Source: Acidobacteriota bacterium (GTDB taxonomy: Bacteria > Acidobacteriota > Terriglobia > Acidiferrales > UBA7541). From it: DNA of 45,250 bases. The notes beneath the pieces were generated by a model. That model did no database searches, was not told where the DNA came from, and saw nothing but the letters and a program-made list of their open reading frames with translations. The stretch is from assembly GCA_021324935.1 (NCBI GenBank), contig JAJPIE010000009.1, forward strand, positions 1-45,250, written 5' to 3'. Position numbers and translations under genes: made by a program. Positions within the stretch are counted from its first letter, which is position 1. Every line of letters starts with the position of its first letter. Of the stretch, positions 25,901-33,966 are shown piece by piece.

Positions 25901-27361
25901 TCAGGCAGCCGACGAGCCGGCGGCGACCTTCCGGGCCGCTTTGCGGCTACCATAGATAAAGAAGAAAAAGGCGGCGAGGCCGATGAAGACGAGAGTTCCG
26001 CCGAACATCCAGAACTCATAGCGCGCCAACGATTTGATCTGCTGGGCGGGGAAAAAGGCCAAAGCGATTCCAAGAATGGTGGTCACTAAACCGCTGGCTC
26101 CGGCAAAAAGCAGCGTGCTCTTGGAGTAGTGGCCGAGGACAAATTTTTCGTCCAGAGCAATTTTCACAAGCGCCCCGAACATGTATAGAAACGGAATCAA
26201 TTGCAGCACGACGGCAAGCGAAAGCAGAGATTGAAAGCTTTCCTGCACGCCACCTGTGGCCAGAAAATTGAAGAGGACCAAGATAAAAGAAACGAAAGCG
26301 TGCACGAGAAGCGCAGGATAAGGAGTGGCGTACCTCGGATGCAGCTTGCCCATCCAGGCCGGCAGATAGGAGTCCAGGCCAGCAACGAACGGGATACGCG
26401 CCGAACCGCCGAGCCAGGCCGAGCCGATGCCGGCAATCGACAAGCTGAGCAGGAAAGCAAATGGCGACAAAATCCAGCCGGCGCCGACTTGCGTGGCCAT
26501 GTGGCTGACGGCCTGAACGATACCCTGGAGCACGCTAATGCTGTCTTTGCTGATGGCGATGAGGAGAGTCAATGTGGCGCCGATATAAAGCAAGCCGGAG
26601 AGGACACCGCCCCAGGCCACGGCGCCGGGAAGCGTCTTTTGCGGATTTTCGATTTCGTCGCCCATGATGGAGGCGAGTTCGAGACCCACGAGGCCGAAGC
26701 AAATGACACCGAAGGAATTCAGGACGGAATGAGGATTGGCGGGAATCTTGAAATCGTTCCAATGAATTGTGGAGCCAAACTTGAAGCAGACCACGACGCC
26801 AAGACCCATGAGCAAGAAAGCGGCGACGAACGTGCCGATGCCGCCGAGGTTGTTGATCCATTTGCCGACGCCAAGACCCATGATGTTCAAAACCACCAAT
26901 ATTCCGAGCAAGAAAGCGGACATCATCAACGCGAAGGGCTTGTTGTCCGCGAGCGATTCGTGGCCGGGACCAAGGACGAACACGGAAACGCCGACAAAGT
27001 AGAGCATCACCGTGGGCACGTACATCATGTTGTTGGTCCAGTAGCACCAGCCCGACAAAAAGCCGTGGAAATCTCCAAAGACTTCCTTTGCCCAAAGATA
27101 GACGCCGCCTTCACCGGGATAGCGATGAGCAAGTTCGATAACAGCAATCCCCTGCGGCCAGAAGAAAAGAAGCAGGGAGATCAGCCAGAGCCAGATGGTA
27201 ACGCCGCCATTTGCCGCGATGGAAGGCAGAACGTTGAGGTTGAAGACGGCGACAACGAAAAGGAGCACGAGGTCGCGCCTTCCAAGCACGCGCTTGAGAT
27301 GCGCGGTCCCGGAAGGGGGAGAGGAAATGACGGCCTCTGTAGCGGTGGCCTCGTGACTCAC
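25901..27361 (-). CDS. APC-family amino acid/polyamine permease
   Basis: 486 aa integral membrane protein with about 12 hydrophobic segments. The helix 1-2 region reads LVLLFVVAVFNLNVLPSIAA, and an APC motif reads RYPGEGGVYLWAKEVFG. The helix-6 region FGVICFGLVGLELASIMGDE and following ENPQKTLPGAV are typical APC signatures (GxExx near the binding site). It would take up an amino acid or amine by proton symport or exchange. GTG 27361 is used, with AAGGAG eight bases upstream. It sits 20 bp after the HemL-like aminotransferase and 23 bp before the aldehyde dehydrogenase, so it is clearly in the same operon and probably imports the same class of substrate (GABA-like). Confidence 0.9.
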   Translation of the reverse strand: MSHEATATEAVISSPPSGTAHLKRVLGRRDLVLLFVVAVFNLNVLPSIAANGGVTIWLWLISLLLFFWPQGIAVIELAHRYPGEGGVYLWAKEVFGDFHGFLSGWCYWTNNMMYVPTVMLYFVGVSVFVLGPGHESLADNKPFALMMSAFLLGILVVLNIMGLGVGKWINNLGGIGTFVAAFLLMGLGVVVCFKFGSTIHWNDFKIPANPHSVLNSFGVICFGLVGLELASIMGDEIENPQKTLPGAVAWGGVLSGLLYIGATLTLLIAISKDSISVLQGIVQAVSHMATQVGAGWILSPFAFLLSLSIAGIGSAWLGGSARIPFVAGLDSYLPAWMGKLHPRYATPYPALLVHAFVSFILVLFNFLATGGVQESFQSLLSLAVVLQLIPFLYMFGALVKIALDEKFVLGHYSKSTLLFAGASGLVTTILGIALAFFPAQQIKSLARYEFWMFGGTLVFIGLAAFFFFIYGSRKAARKVAAGSSAA

Positions 27362-27381
27362 TCGCTGATCTCCTTAACGGC

Positions 27382-28764
27382 CTAGTGGCCGGCTGCGCCA
27401 ACATATTTGGCACCGCGTTCACGCTGCGCCTGGGCGATGCCGGGGGCAATCTCCTCGAAGACGGCCAAATGCTTATCGATGTCGGCTTCCGTGTGCTGCA
27501 CGGAGATGGTCCACTGCTCATCCCACCAATAAGGCATGGCGAGGACGCCGCGATTGACCATGCCAAACCAGAACTGGCGCCAGATGTCGACGTCGATGTT
27601 GAGCCAGTCGCGGTAATTGCGAATTTCCTGCGGATAGAGCATCAGCGCGCCGTTGACTCCGGCACTGGCGACGTAGCCGACGATGCCGGAGCTTTTGACG
27701 ATGTGGCGATAACCATCGGTGAGTTTCTTGCTGAGCATGTCCACGTGCGCATAGTTTTCACGCGTGAGAACTTCGCGGAAGGTGGCGAGGCCGGCGGCCA
27801 TGGCATAGCGGTTCGTGTTGTAGGTGCCGCCGTGGAAAACTTTGTGCTGGACGATCAGGTCCATCACTTCCCTGCTGGCACCGAACGCGGCCAGCGGAAC
27901 ACCGCCGCCGATCGACTTTGCCAGCGTGATCATGTCCGGCTTCACCTTAAAATATTCGCTGGCGCCGCCCCAACCAAGCTTCGCGCCTGTTTTCACTTCG
28001 TCGAAGATGAGCAACGCGCCGTTTTTCGTACAGATGTCGCGCAAGCCCTGAAGGAAGCCGGGCTGCGGGAGGCAAAGGCCGACGTTCATCAGGATGGGTT
28101 CCAGAATGATGGCAGCGATTTGCCCGGGAAACTGCTTGAAGCGGTTCTCCACGCTGGCCAGGTCGTTGAACGTTGCGACGCAGACGTTGTCGAGAACAGC
28201 CTTGATAACGCCGAGGCCGCCCGGAACGGAGTTTGGCGCGTGAATGTCGCCGGCGTCTTCGAGCTTGGGCTTAACGCTGACGAGCGCGGTATCGTGCAGA
28301 CCGTGATACGCGCCTTCGAAGCGCAGGATTTTATCGCGGCCGGTGGCGGCGCGGGCAATGCGGCAGGCGTGCATGGTGGCTTCCGTGCCGCTGTTGCCAA
28401 AGCGAACCATTTCGACCGGATACCGCGCGCAAATTTCTTCGGCAAGCTCATATTCCATGCCATGTGGCATGCCGAACGTGGTGCCCTTGTCGGCCATTTC
28501 CTTGACGGCCTTCACGACGGCGGGATGGCCATGGCCGGCCATCAAAGTGCCGAAGCAGAGATTGTGGTCAATGTATTCGTTGCCGTCGACATCGGTGAGT
28601 TTGCTGCCGTGCCCTTCGGAAACAAAAATGGGATACGGATCGTAGGCGCGGTAGTTGCTGGCAACGCCTAGTGGAATACGTTTTTGCGCTTTCTTGTGCG
28701 CCTCAGCGGATTTTGGCGTGCGCTTTTCGTAAAGGGCGATTTCCTTCTGCAATGCGTCGTGCAT
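27382..28764 (-). CDS. Class III aminotransferase of the glutamate-1-semialdehyde aminomutase (HemL) superfamily
   Basis: About 460 aa. Motifs: LTDVDGNEYIDHNLCFGTLM, RFGNSGTEATMHACRIARA, FEGAYHGLHDTALVS, AAIILEPILMNVGL, LLIFDEVKTGAKLG and Schiff-base Lys283 in TLAKSIGGGVPLAAFG. HemL itself makes 5-aminolevulinate, but this protein is longer, has a divergent C-terminus (YWWDEQWTISVQHTEADID) and is the first gene of an amine-catabolic operon. A catabolic transaminase acting on an amine or omega-amino acid is therefore more likely than heme synthesis. I prefer ATG 28764, with GGAG seven bases upstream, over the in-frame GTG at 28803. Confidence 0.85.
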   Translation of the reverse strand: MHDALQKEIALYEKRTPKSAEAHKKAQKRIPLGVASNYRAYDPYPIFVSEGHGSKLTDVDGNEYIDHNLCFGTLMAGHGHPAVVKAVKEMADKGTTFGMPHGMEYELAEEICARYPVEMVRFGNSGTEATMHACRIARAATGRDKILRFEGAYHGLHDTALVSVKPKLEDAGDIHAPNSVPGGLGVIKAVLDNVCVATFNDLASVENRFKQFPGQIAAIILEPILMNVGLCLPQPGFLQGLRDICTKNGALLIFDEVKTGAKLGWGGASEYFKVKPDMITLAKSIGGGVPLAAFGASREVMDLIVQHKVFHGGTYNTNRYAMAAGLATFREVLTRENYAHVDMLSKKLTDGYRHIVKSSGIVGYVASAGVNGALMLYPQEIRNYRDWLNIDVDIWRQFWFGMVNRGVLAMPYWWDEQWTISVQHTEADIDKHLAVFEEIAPGIAQAQRERGAKYVGAAGH

Positions 28765-29007
28765 GGTCGAGCTCCATCCAGGTGGGCCTTCCTTGTGGAT
28801 CACCTGTGGCAGGTCTATTCCCTGCGGTCAGTGTGGGGCGGCTTCCTGCGCTTCGCTCGCGGCGGCGAGAGAAGCGTCGGACCGCCTCGATCGGTAAGAC
28901 GAAGGGCGTGGTTCCTGCGGGGAACTACGCTTCTTAGTTTACCCCTATCGGATACAGGGCGCAGCCGGGTGCGCAGTCCCGCGGCTGGCTGAATTTTTCG
29001 CGCGAAA

Positions 29008-29030
29008 GCGCCCTGGACTCGCCAGGGCGC
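29008..29030 (-). terminator. Probable intrinsic terminator of the TonB receptor gene
   Basis: A perfect 9-bp GC-rich stem GCGCCCTGG / CCAGGGCGC with a 5-nt loop, about 30 bp past the receptor stop on the minus strand. A short TTTC follows. The T-run is brief, so efficiency is uncertain. It would insulate the receptor from the downstream aminotransferase operon. Confidence 0.7.
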
Positions 29031-29059
29031 CCCTGGGCAAGATTGCTTCCTTCCGAGCG

Positions 29060-32000
29060 TCAGAAGAGTATCTTCAAGGCGAACTGCATGACGCGCGGAT
29101 CGCGGACCGACAAAACCTGTCCGAACGTAGCACTCGTGAAGTTCCCATCGGGCGTCAGGAACTGAGTGTGGTTCCAGGCGTTATAGAATTCCGCGCGGAA
29201 CTCCGTATTGATTTTCTCGGTGATTGGAGTTCTCTTGGCGATCACTAAATCCGTGTCGCTGAGAGCCGGGCCACAGCAAAGGGCATGGGGCGTATTCCCA
29301 AACGTTCCCAGTTGCTGCGGACAAGGAGTGGAACCTGTTGGGTCACAGAAGGTGGCTGTATTGAACCATGCACCGCCGTTCGTCTTTGGATTCAAAAACT
29401 GAACGGGGCCGGTCATGTAAGGGGTGTTGGTCGACTCAAAAAAGATGCTGCTCTGCAACTCGGCGTCGTTTTGATCCTGAATACGGATCGGGAATCCGCT
29501 CTGGTAGGTAATAATCGCCGAAATCTGCCAGCCATCGGCCACTTTGCCCTTGAACCCCTGATAAGTGGGTATCGGCAATTCCCAGACCGGGCTGAAAACA
29601 AAACGGTGTTTTGCACTCAACAAGGAAATGCCGCGGGTGGCCCTGGGATTGATGGGATTCAGTTCGTTTTCGAACGAAGCTCCTTGGTCAATCGCTTTGC
29701 TGAACGTGTAGGAACCCTGGAAGAGCAATCCGTGGGAGTAGTTCTTCTCGACCGACACCTGCAAAGCGTTGTAGTTGGAATTGGCGGTGGTATCTTCCTG
29801 GAAGATATTGCTGAAAATGGGCACTCCGTCCGCGGGACATCCATTACCCGTATAGGGATTGCAATTGGGTGACGAATAGGGACGTAACCCAACAAGAGTC
29901 ACGGGAGTTCCCGTGTTTGCAGCCCCGACGATGGTGCAACCCGACGGCGCGGCGGGACTGAGATACGGGCAAGGAACGTTCGAGCCGTTTGGTCCGCCTG
30001 GAATATACGGCATGTGAAACGTCATGCCGGCAGGAATCGTGAACGAATAATAACTATCCGAACCGAACGTTCCGCAGCCTACCGTGGACCCCGAATTGAA
30101 GTTGGCGGTCGGAATGTTGCTAATGTCCAGACAGGTCTGTGAGTTTCCGTAGTTCAGGTCGCGGGAAGCGAGCAGGCGGTGCGCCTGGGTGCCGACATAG
30201 GCAACGCGGAGCAACATCGTGCCGCTCAATTGGCGCTCAATCGTGAAGTTGTACTGTTCGGCATATTGGGTGCGCAAATGCGGTTGAAATTCGCCAAAGA
30301 GCAAGTCGGGGCGGAATAGTGACCAGTCGACGCAGCCTTTGGGTCCCGTAGGATCAAAGCAGGGTGTGTTTGGGGTCTGATTGATGATACCGCCGCCGTT
30401 GTTCGGAGATTGAATGCCGTTCTGTCCGACGTACGGAGTATTGAGCAAAGGATTGGACAGAAAAGCGCTGACACCAAAGGGCGGTTCGGCGCTGAATTGC
30501 TCCAGAACGAGTTGCTCGATGGGGTTGTAAAAGATGCCGTAGCCACCGCGTACGGTCGACTTGCCCGGGCCACCGGTGAGGGCTTTGAGCCAGCCATCGG
30601 TCCAGCCAGGGCTCCAAGCCAAACCGATGCGCGGAGCAAATGCCTTGTAATAGGTGGAGGTCAGACCCTGAGGAACTCCCTTGTCACCCGGAAAAACCAG
30701 GCCGAGCGGGAAATAGGCGTTCTGTGCACTCGATTGACCGCAATCACCCGGGGAGGCCGCAGTAAAGCCGGCCCCATTGTTGATGGTCGTGGCGCCTTGT
30801 TGAGAGAGCCAGCAGGGATATTGGGTCGTAATCTGACCCGGCCGAAAGGTCTCAATGCGGTTCTTGGTGTCGATATACGGTGTGTTGAGTTCCCAGCGCA
30901 GGCCGTAGTTGAGCGTGACATTCGTCTTGATCTTCCAACTATCCTGAGCGAAGAGATAAAGGGCAGTATTGCGGATGTTCTCGCCCTGGGCTGCTCCCTG
31001 CGAATACGATGTGGGAACTCCGAGGAAATAGTTGGAATAAGGGTTTGTGTCGCCCAGAGCATTCGGGGACCCGGTGGTGGCGAACGAGAAATCCCCGTTG
31101 ATGTTGTAATACAAGAACTGGTCAAAGCGCGCCCGGCGCACGTCACCGCCAAATTTTACGCTGTGACTTCCGATTACCTTACTGAAATTATCCGACCATT
31201 GAAAAGTGTTTCCAATCTGCGGCAATTCCCCTTCGAAATTGTTGCCAATGACGAATCCGCCGGAAACGCTCACAAACGGCACGCCTTCTCTGCCCGGAAT
31301 ATTAGTCGTGATTCCTGCTGTTGGATTGTTGGGATCCGCAAAACAGTTGGAGGCAGGAACAAAGCTCCCGCAAGCATCATGGAGGCTGGCAAGGATATTC
31401 ACCGGATGGTTCAGGTTGCCCTGCCCTTCGCGGAAATAATTGAAGCGAAACTCGTTGACCGCGGTCGATCCGATTGTGGAGGTGTGGCTGATGTTCCATT
31501 GCTGTGTGCGGGTCTTGAAGATTCCGCCAAAACCCGGCACGTTGGCTCCCGCCGCTTGAAAATTCGAATAGGGGTCGACTCGGTGGTCATCATTAAAATA
31601 ATAGTAAGCGGAAAAGTGCTGTGCCGCATTGAAGCTGTGATCGAAGCGAACCGTAAACTGGTCTTCACGGTCCGTCTGGTTGGCGAGACGGTTTACGGCG
31701 CCTGTGCCTACTGGCGCAACGTAATTCTTGTACAAAGCAAGGGCAGTGGGGTCAAAACACTGCGTCGGAATCTTGTTCCCAGGGAAGATTGCGGAATACG
31801 CGGTGCCGGCTTGAATCGTCGCTCCGCCTTCCGCAGTAACCGCTGTCTGGCAGCCGGGCCTGGCCGCCAGGACTGAGGCAAAATTCGCATCCGTAAGGGT
31901 GCCGGAAAATGCCGGCGCCGCGCCACCTTGGCTGAAGTCACCATTGGATTGGAGAGAATCCGGCAGAACCACGGTGCCGGATAACAGGCCTTGTGTCAGC

Positions 32001-32962
32001 CGAAGGCCCTCGTAGGAACCAAAGATAAAAGTTTTGTCTTTCTTGATGGGGCCGCCCAATGTAGCACCGAACTGGTTCTGCCGGTAATCGGGTTTGGGAG
32101 CTGGGAAAAACGAGAACGGATGCGTATTCAGGACGTCGTTGCGGATAAATTCGTAAACGTCACCGTGCACATTGTTTGTCCCGGACTTGGTCACGACGTT
32201 AACGACGGAGCCGGAGTTTCGGCCATATTCTGCGTCGAAGGTGTTGGTGAGAACGCGAAATTCTTCAATGGCGTCAGGCGAGGGTTGAATCGCGGGAGCG
32301 TTCACGAAAATGTCGTTGCCGTCGCCGCCGTTCACCATGTAGTTGTTCGAGCGTCCACGGCCGCCGTTAACGGAAACCACGCCTGGATTATCGCTGCCAT
32401 AAAAGAGGCTGGCGCCCAGCTGCGACTGCACACCGGGCTGCAACTGGAGTAACTGGTACGTGTTTCGCGTGCTTAATGGTAGCTCGCGGACGGATTGATC
32501 GGTCATCACCGCGCCGAGTTGCGTGGTGGTGGTGTCGATCACCGGGGGAGCGCCGGTGACTTCCACGGTCTCCGTGGAACCGCCGACTTGGAGCGAAACA
32601 TCGACAGTCGCGATCTCATTCAGCACCAGGACAATACCCTTGCGCTGGTACTTCTTGAAGCCGGCCATGTTGACGTCCACCTCGTAGCTGCCGACCGGAA
32701 CCTCCAGGAAGAGGTATTCCCCAGTGTTCGAACTGGTTACCTCGCGAGTAGCATTAGTGGCTTCGTTAATGAGGGTGACCTTCGCGCCGGAGACAGCCCC
32801 ACCACTGGCGTCCGTCACCGTGCCGCGGATGCGGCCGCCGGTGCTCTGCGCGCCGGCATGGGGAGCGGCCAGAAGAAAGAAAGCTAGGAGGAATGCACAG
32901 GAACAAAGTATGCTGCGGCAGCAGACCGCCGCCACCAGCTTCAGGTGTAGTGCGTCTTTCAT
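29060..32962 (-). CDS. TonB-dependent outer-membrane receptor with carboxypeptidase-like regulatory domain
   Basis: 1300 aa. Signal peptide (ILCSCAFLLAFFLLAAPHAGA, cleavage near AQ-STGG). Residues about 42-125 are a carboxypeptidase-D-like regulatory domain (GTVTDASGGAVSGAKVTL, GEYLFLEVPVGSYEVDV). A plug domain follows (VMTDQSVRELPLSTRN, VSVNGGRGRSNNYMVNGGDG, RNSGSVVNVVTKSGTN), then a large beta-barrel ending in the aromatic VMQFALKILF. This Oar/SusC-like architecture is hugely expanded in Acidobacteria and imports oligosaccharides, peptides or other large solutes using TonB energy. The position between the polyamine-type genes and divergent from their putative regulator suggests an organic-amine or peptide-like substrate, but the sequence does not reveal it. 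Confidence 0.93.
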   Translation of the reverse strand: MKDALHLKLVAAVCCRSILCSCAFLLAFFLLAAPHAGAQSTGGRIRGTVTDASGGAVSGAKVTLINEATNATREVTSSNTGEYLFLEVPVGSYEVDVNMAGFKKYQRKGIVLVLNEIATVDVSLQVGGSTETVEVTGAPPVIDTTTTQLGAVMTDQSVRELPLSTRNTYQLLQLQPGVQSQLGASLFYGSDNPGVVSVNGGRGRSNNYMVNGGDGNDIFVNAPAIQPSPDAIEEFRVLTNTFDAEYGRNSGSVVNVVTKSGTNNVHGDVYEFIRNDVLNTHPFSFFPAPKPDYRQNQFGATLGGPIKKDKTFIFGSYEGLRLTQGLLSGTVVLPDSLQSNGDFSQGGAAPAFSGTLTDANFASVLAARPGCQTAVTAEGGATIQAGTAYSAIFPGNKIPTQCFDPTALALYKNYVAPVGTGAVNRLANQTDREDQFTVRFDHSFNAAQHFSAYYYFNDDHRVDPYSNFQAAGANVPGFGGIFKTRTQQWNISHTSTIGSTAVNEFRFNYFREGQGNLNHPVNILASLHDACGSFVPASNCFADPNNPTAGITTNIPGREGVPFVSVSGGFVIGNNFEGELPQIGNTFQWSDNFSKVIGSHSVKFGGDVRRARFDQFLYYNINGDFSFATTGSPNALGDTNPYSNYFLGVPTSYSQGAAQGENIRNTALYLFAQDSWKIKTNVTLNYGLRWELNTPYIDTKNRIETFRPGQITTQYPCWLSQQGATTINNGAGFTAASPGDCGQSSAQNAYFPLGLVFPGDKGVPQGLTSTYYKAFAPRIGLAWSPGWTDGWLKALTGGPGKSTVRGGYGIFYNPIEQLVLEQFSAEPPFGVSAFLSNPLLNTPYVGQNGIQSPNNGGGIINQTPNTPCFDPTGPKGCVDWSLFRPDLLFGEFQPHLRTQYAEQYNFTIERQLSGTMLLRVAYVGTQAHRLLASRDLNYGNSQTCLDISNIPTANFNSGSTVGCGTFGSDSYYSFTIPAGMTFHMPYIPGGPNGSNVPCPYLSPAAPSGCTIVGAANTGTPVTLVGLRPYSSPNCNPYTGNGCPADGVPIFSNIFQEDTTANSNYNALQVSVEKNYSHGLLFQGSYTFSKAIDQGASFENELNPINPRATRGISLLSAKHRFVFSPVWELPIPTYQGFKGKVADGWQISAIITYQSGFPIRIQDQNDAELQSSIFFESTNTPYMTGPVQFLNPKTNGGAWFNTATFCDPTGSTPCPQQLGTFGNTPHALCCGPALSDTDLVIAKRTPITEKINTEFRAEFYNAWNHTQFLTPDGNFTSATFGQVLSVRDPRVMQFALKILF

Positions 32963-33021
32963 GTTTTGCTCACCCCTGTTTCCCGGAAGATTCCCTGCCC
33001 CGGCACAAGAATTCTTCGCGG

Positions 33022-33051
33022 TTGCTACTGGATATGGAACCTTACTATAAT
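33022..33051 (+). promoter_or_regulatory. Sigma-70-like promoter of the MerR-XRE-cupin regulator
   Basis: TTGCTA at 33022-33027 and a perfect TATAAT at 33046-33051, with an 18-nt spacer, give a predicted transcription start near 33058 and a leader of about 20 nt before the GTG at 33080. On the opposite strand a TTTACA box lies in the same stretch, facing the TonB receptor. The two divergent promoters probably overlap, a layout that would let the regulator control both directions. Confidence 0.65.
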
Positions 33052-33079
33052 CCTGTAAACTTAGAGAAAGCCAAGACCT

Positions 33080-33910
33080 GTGTCAAGCAGAAAGAATTTC
33101 TCGACGGCATCGAAAAGCCTGGACGCAGGCCCGCTGCTGCGCATTTCCGAAGTTGCCGGGCGTCTGGGCATTTCCTCTTCGGCGCTGCGCGCCTGGGAAG
33201 CCCTGGGACTGGTATCTCCGCAACGCACGGAGAGCCGCTACCGGATGTATACGGAAGCGGACGTGCGCCTGCTGCAGCGAGCGCTTTTCCTGCGGCGCGC
33301 GCGGGGGTTGAATCCGGCGGCCATCGTGCACGTTTTGAAAAAGCAAGGCGTGGTCGCGGCGCCCGCCGAGGTATCGCAACTCCCGGGCCAACGCTTCCGC
33401 AGGTTGCGGTTGCGGCGCAAGCTTTCCTTGGCCCAGGTCGCGAGGGCAACCGGCGTATCCGTGGGATTCCTGAGTTCGCTGGAGCGCGGGCAGATGCGCT
33501 GCTCGATCGGAACGCTGCGCCGGATCGCACGTTTTTACAAGACGAACATCATTTCGCTGTTCGAAACCAATGGCGACGCGCAGCGCCTGGTGCGGGCGGC
33601 GCAACGCAAAGTTCTGGAGACCAGCGACAAGGTGCGCATGGAACTCCTCGCCTGGGGGAACACGGTGATGGAACCGCACCTTTTCCGCGTGAAGCCCGGC
33701 GGTGGCAGCGGCGAATCCTACGCGCACGAGGGAGAAGAATTCCTCCACGTGCTGCGCGGCGAATTCGAGCTCTGGCTGCACAATGAAGATCATTATCACC
33801 TGAAAACCGGCGACAGCCTGTATTTCGAGAGTTCCACGCCGCATCGCTGGAAGAATCCTGGCCGCGCGGAAGCCTGGATTCTGTGGGTAAACACGCCGCC
33901 GACATTTTAG
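33080..33910 (+). CDS. MerR-HTH + XRE-HTH + cupin transcriptional regulator
   Basis: 276 aa with three domains. Residues about 18-88 are a MerR-type winged HTH (LLRISEVAGRLGISSSALRA, then YRMYTEADVRLLQRA). Residues about 104-160 are an XRE/lambda-repressor HTH (RLRRKLSLAQVARATGVSVG, LERGQMRCSIGTLRRIARFY). Residues about 195-274 are a cupin_2 domain (PGGGSGESYAHEGEEFLHVL, ESSTPHRWKNPG). XRE-cupin proteins include PuuR, the repressor of putrescine use in E. coli, which fits a PotDABC importer and GABA genes next door. The extra N-terminal MerR domain is unusual. A GTG start at 33080 sits about 22 nt after the predicted transcription start, with only a weak Shine-Dalgarno. It is likely a local regulator sensing an amine or amino acid through the cupin. 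Confidence 0.85.
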   Translation: MSSRKNFSTASKSLDAGPLLRISEVAGRLGISSSALRAWEALGLVSPQRTESRYRMYTEADVRLLQRALFLRRARGLNPAAIVHVLKKQGVVAAPAEVSQLPGQRFRRLRLRRKLSLAQVARATGVSVGFLSSLERGQMRCSIGTLRRIARFYKTNIISLFETNGDAQRLVRAAQRKVLETSDKVRMELLAWGNTVMEPHLFRVKPGGGSGESYAHEGEEFLHVLRGEFELWLHNEDHYHLKTGDSLYFESSTPHRWKNPGRAEAWILWVNTPPTF

Positions 33911-33966
33911 GGCTGCGCGGGCCACCAACGCGAACAGCGCAGCGCAATTTTCTACCGAGGTGTGCT

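Noticed and set aside
23904..28671. Long plus-strand open frames opposite the aldehyde dehydrogenase, permease and aminotransferase
   Set aside because: The minus-strand genes have complete families and active sites; the opposite frames have no recognisable domains.
33883..33966. Upstream start of the YtcJ-type amidohydrolase at 33883
   Set aside because: It overlaps the regulator, has no Shine-Dalgarno and puts 28 non-conserved residues before the signal peptide; TTG 33967 with GAGGTG fits better.
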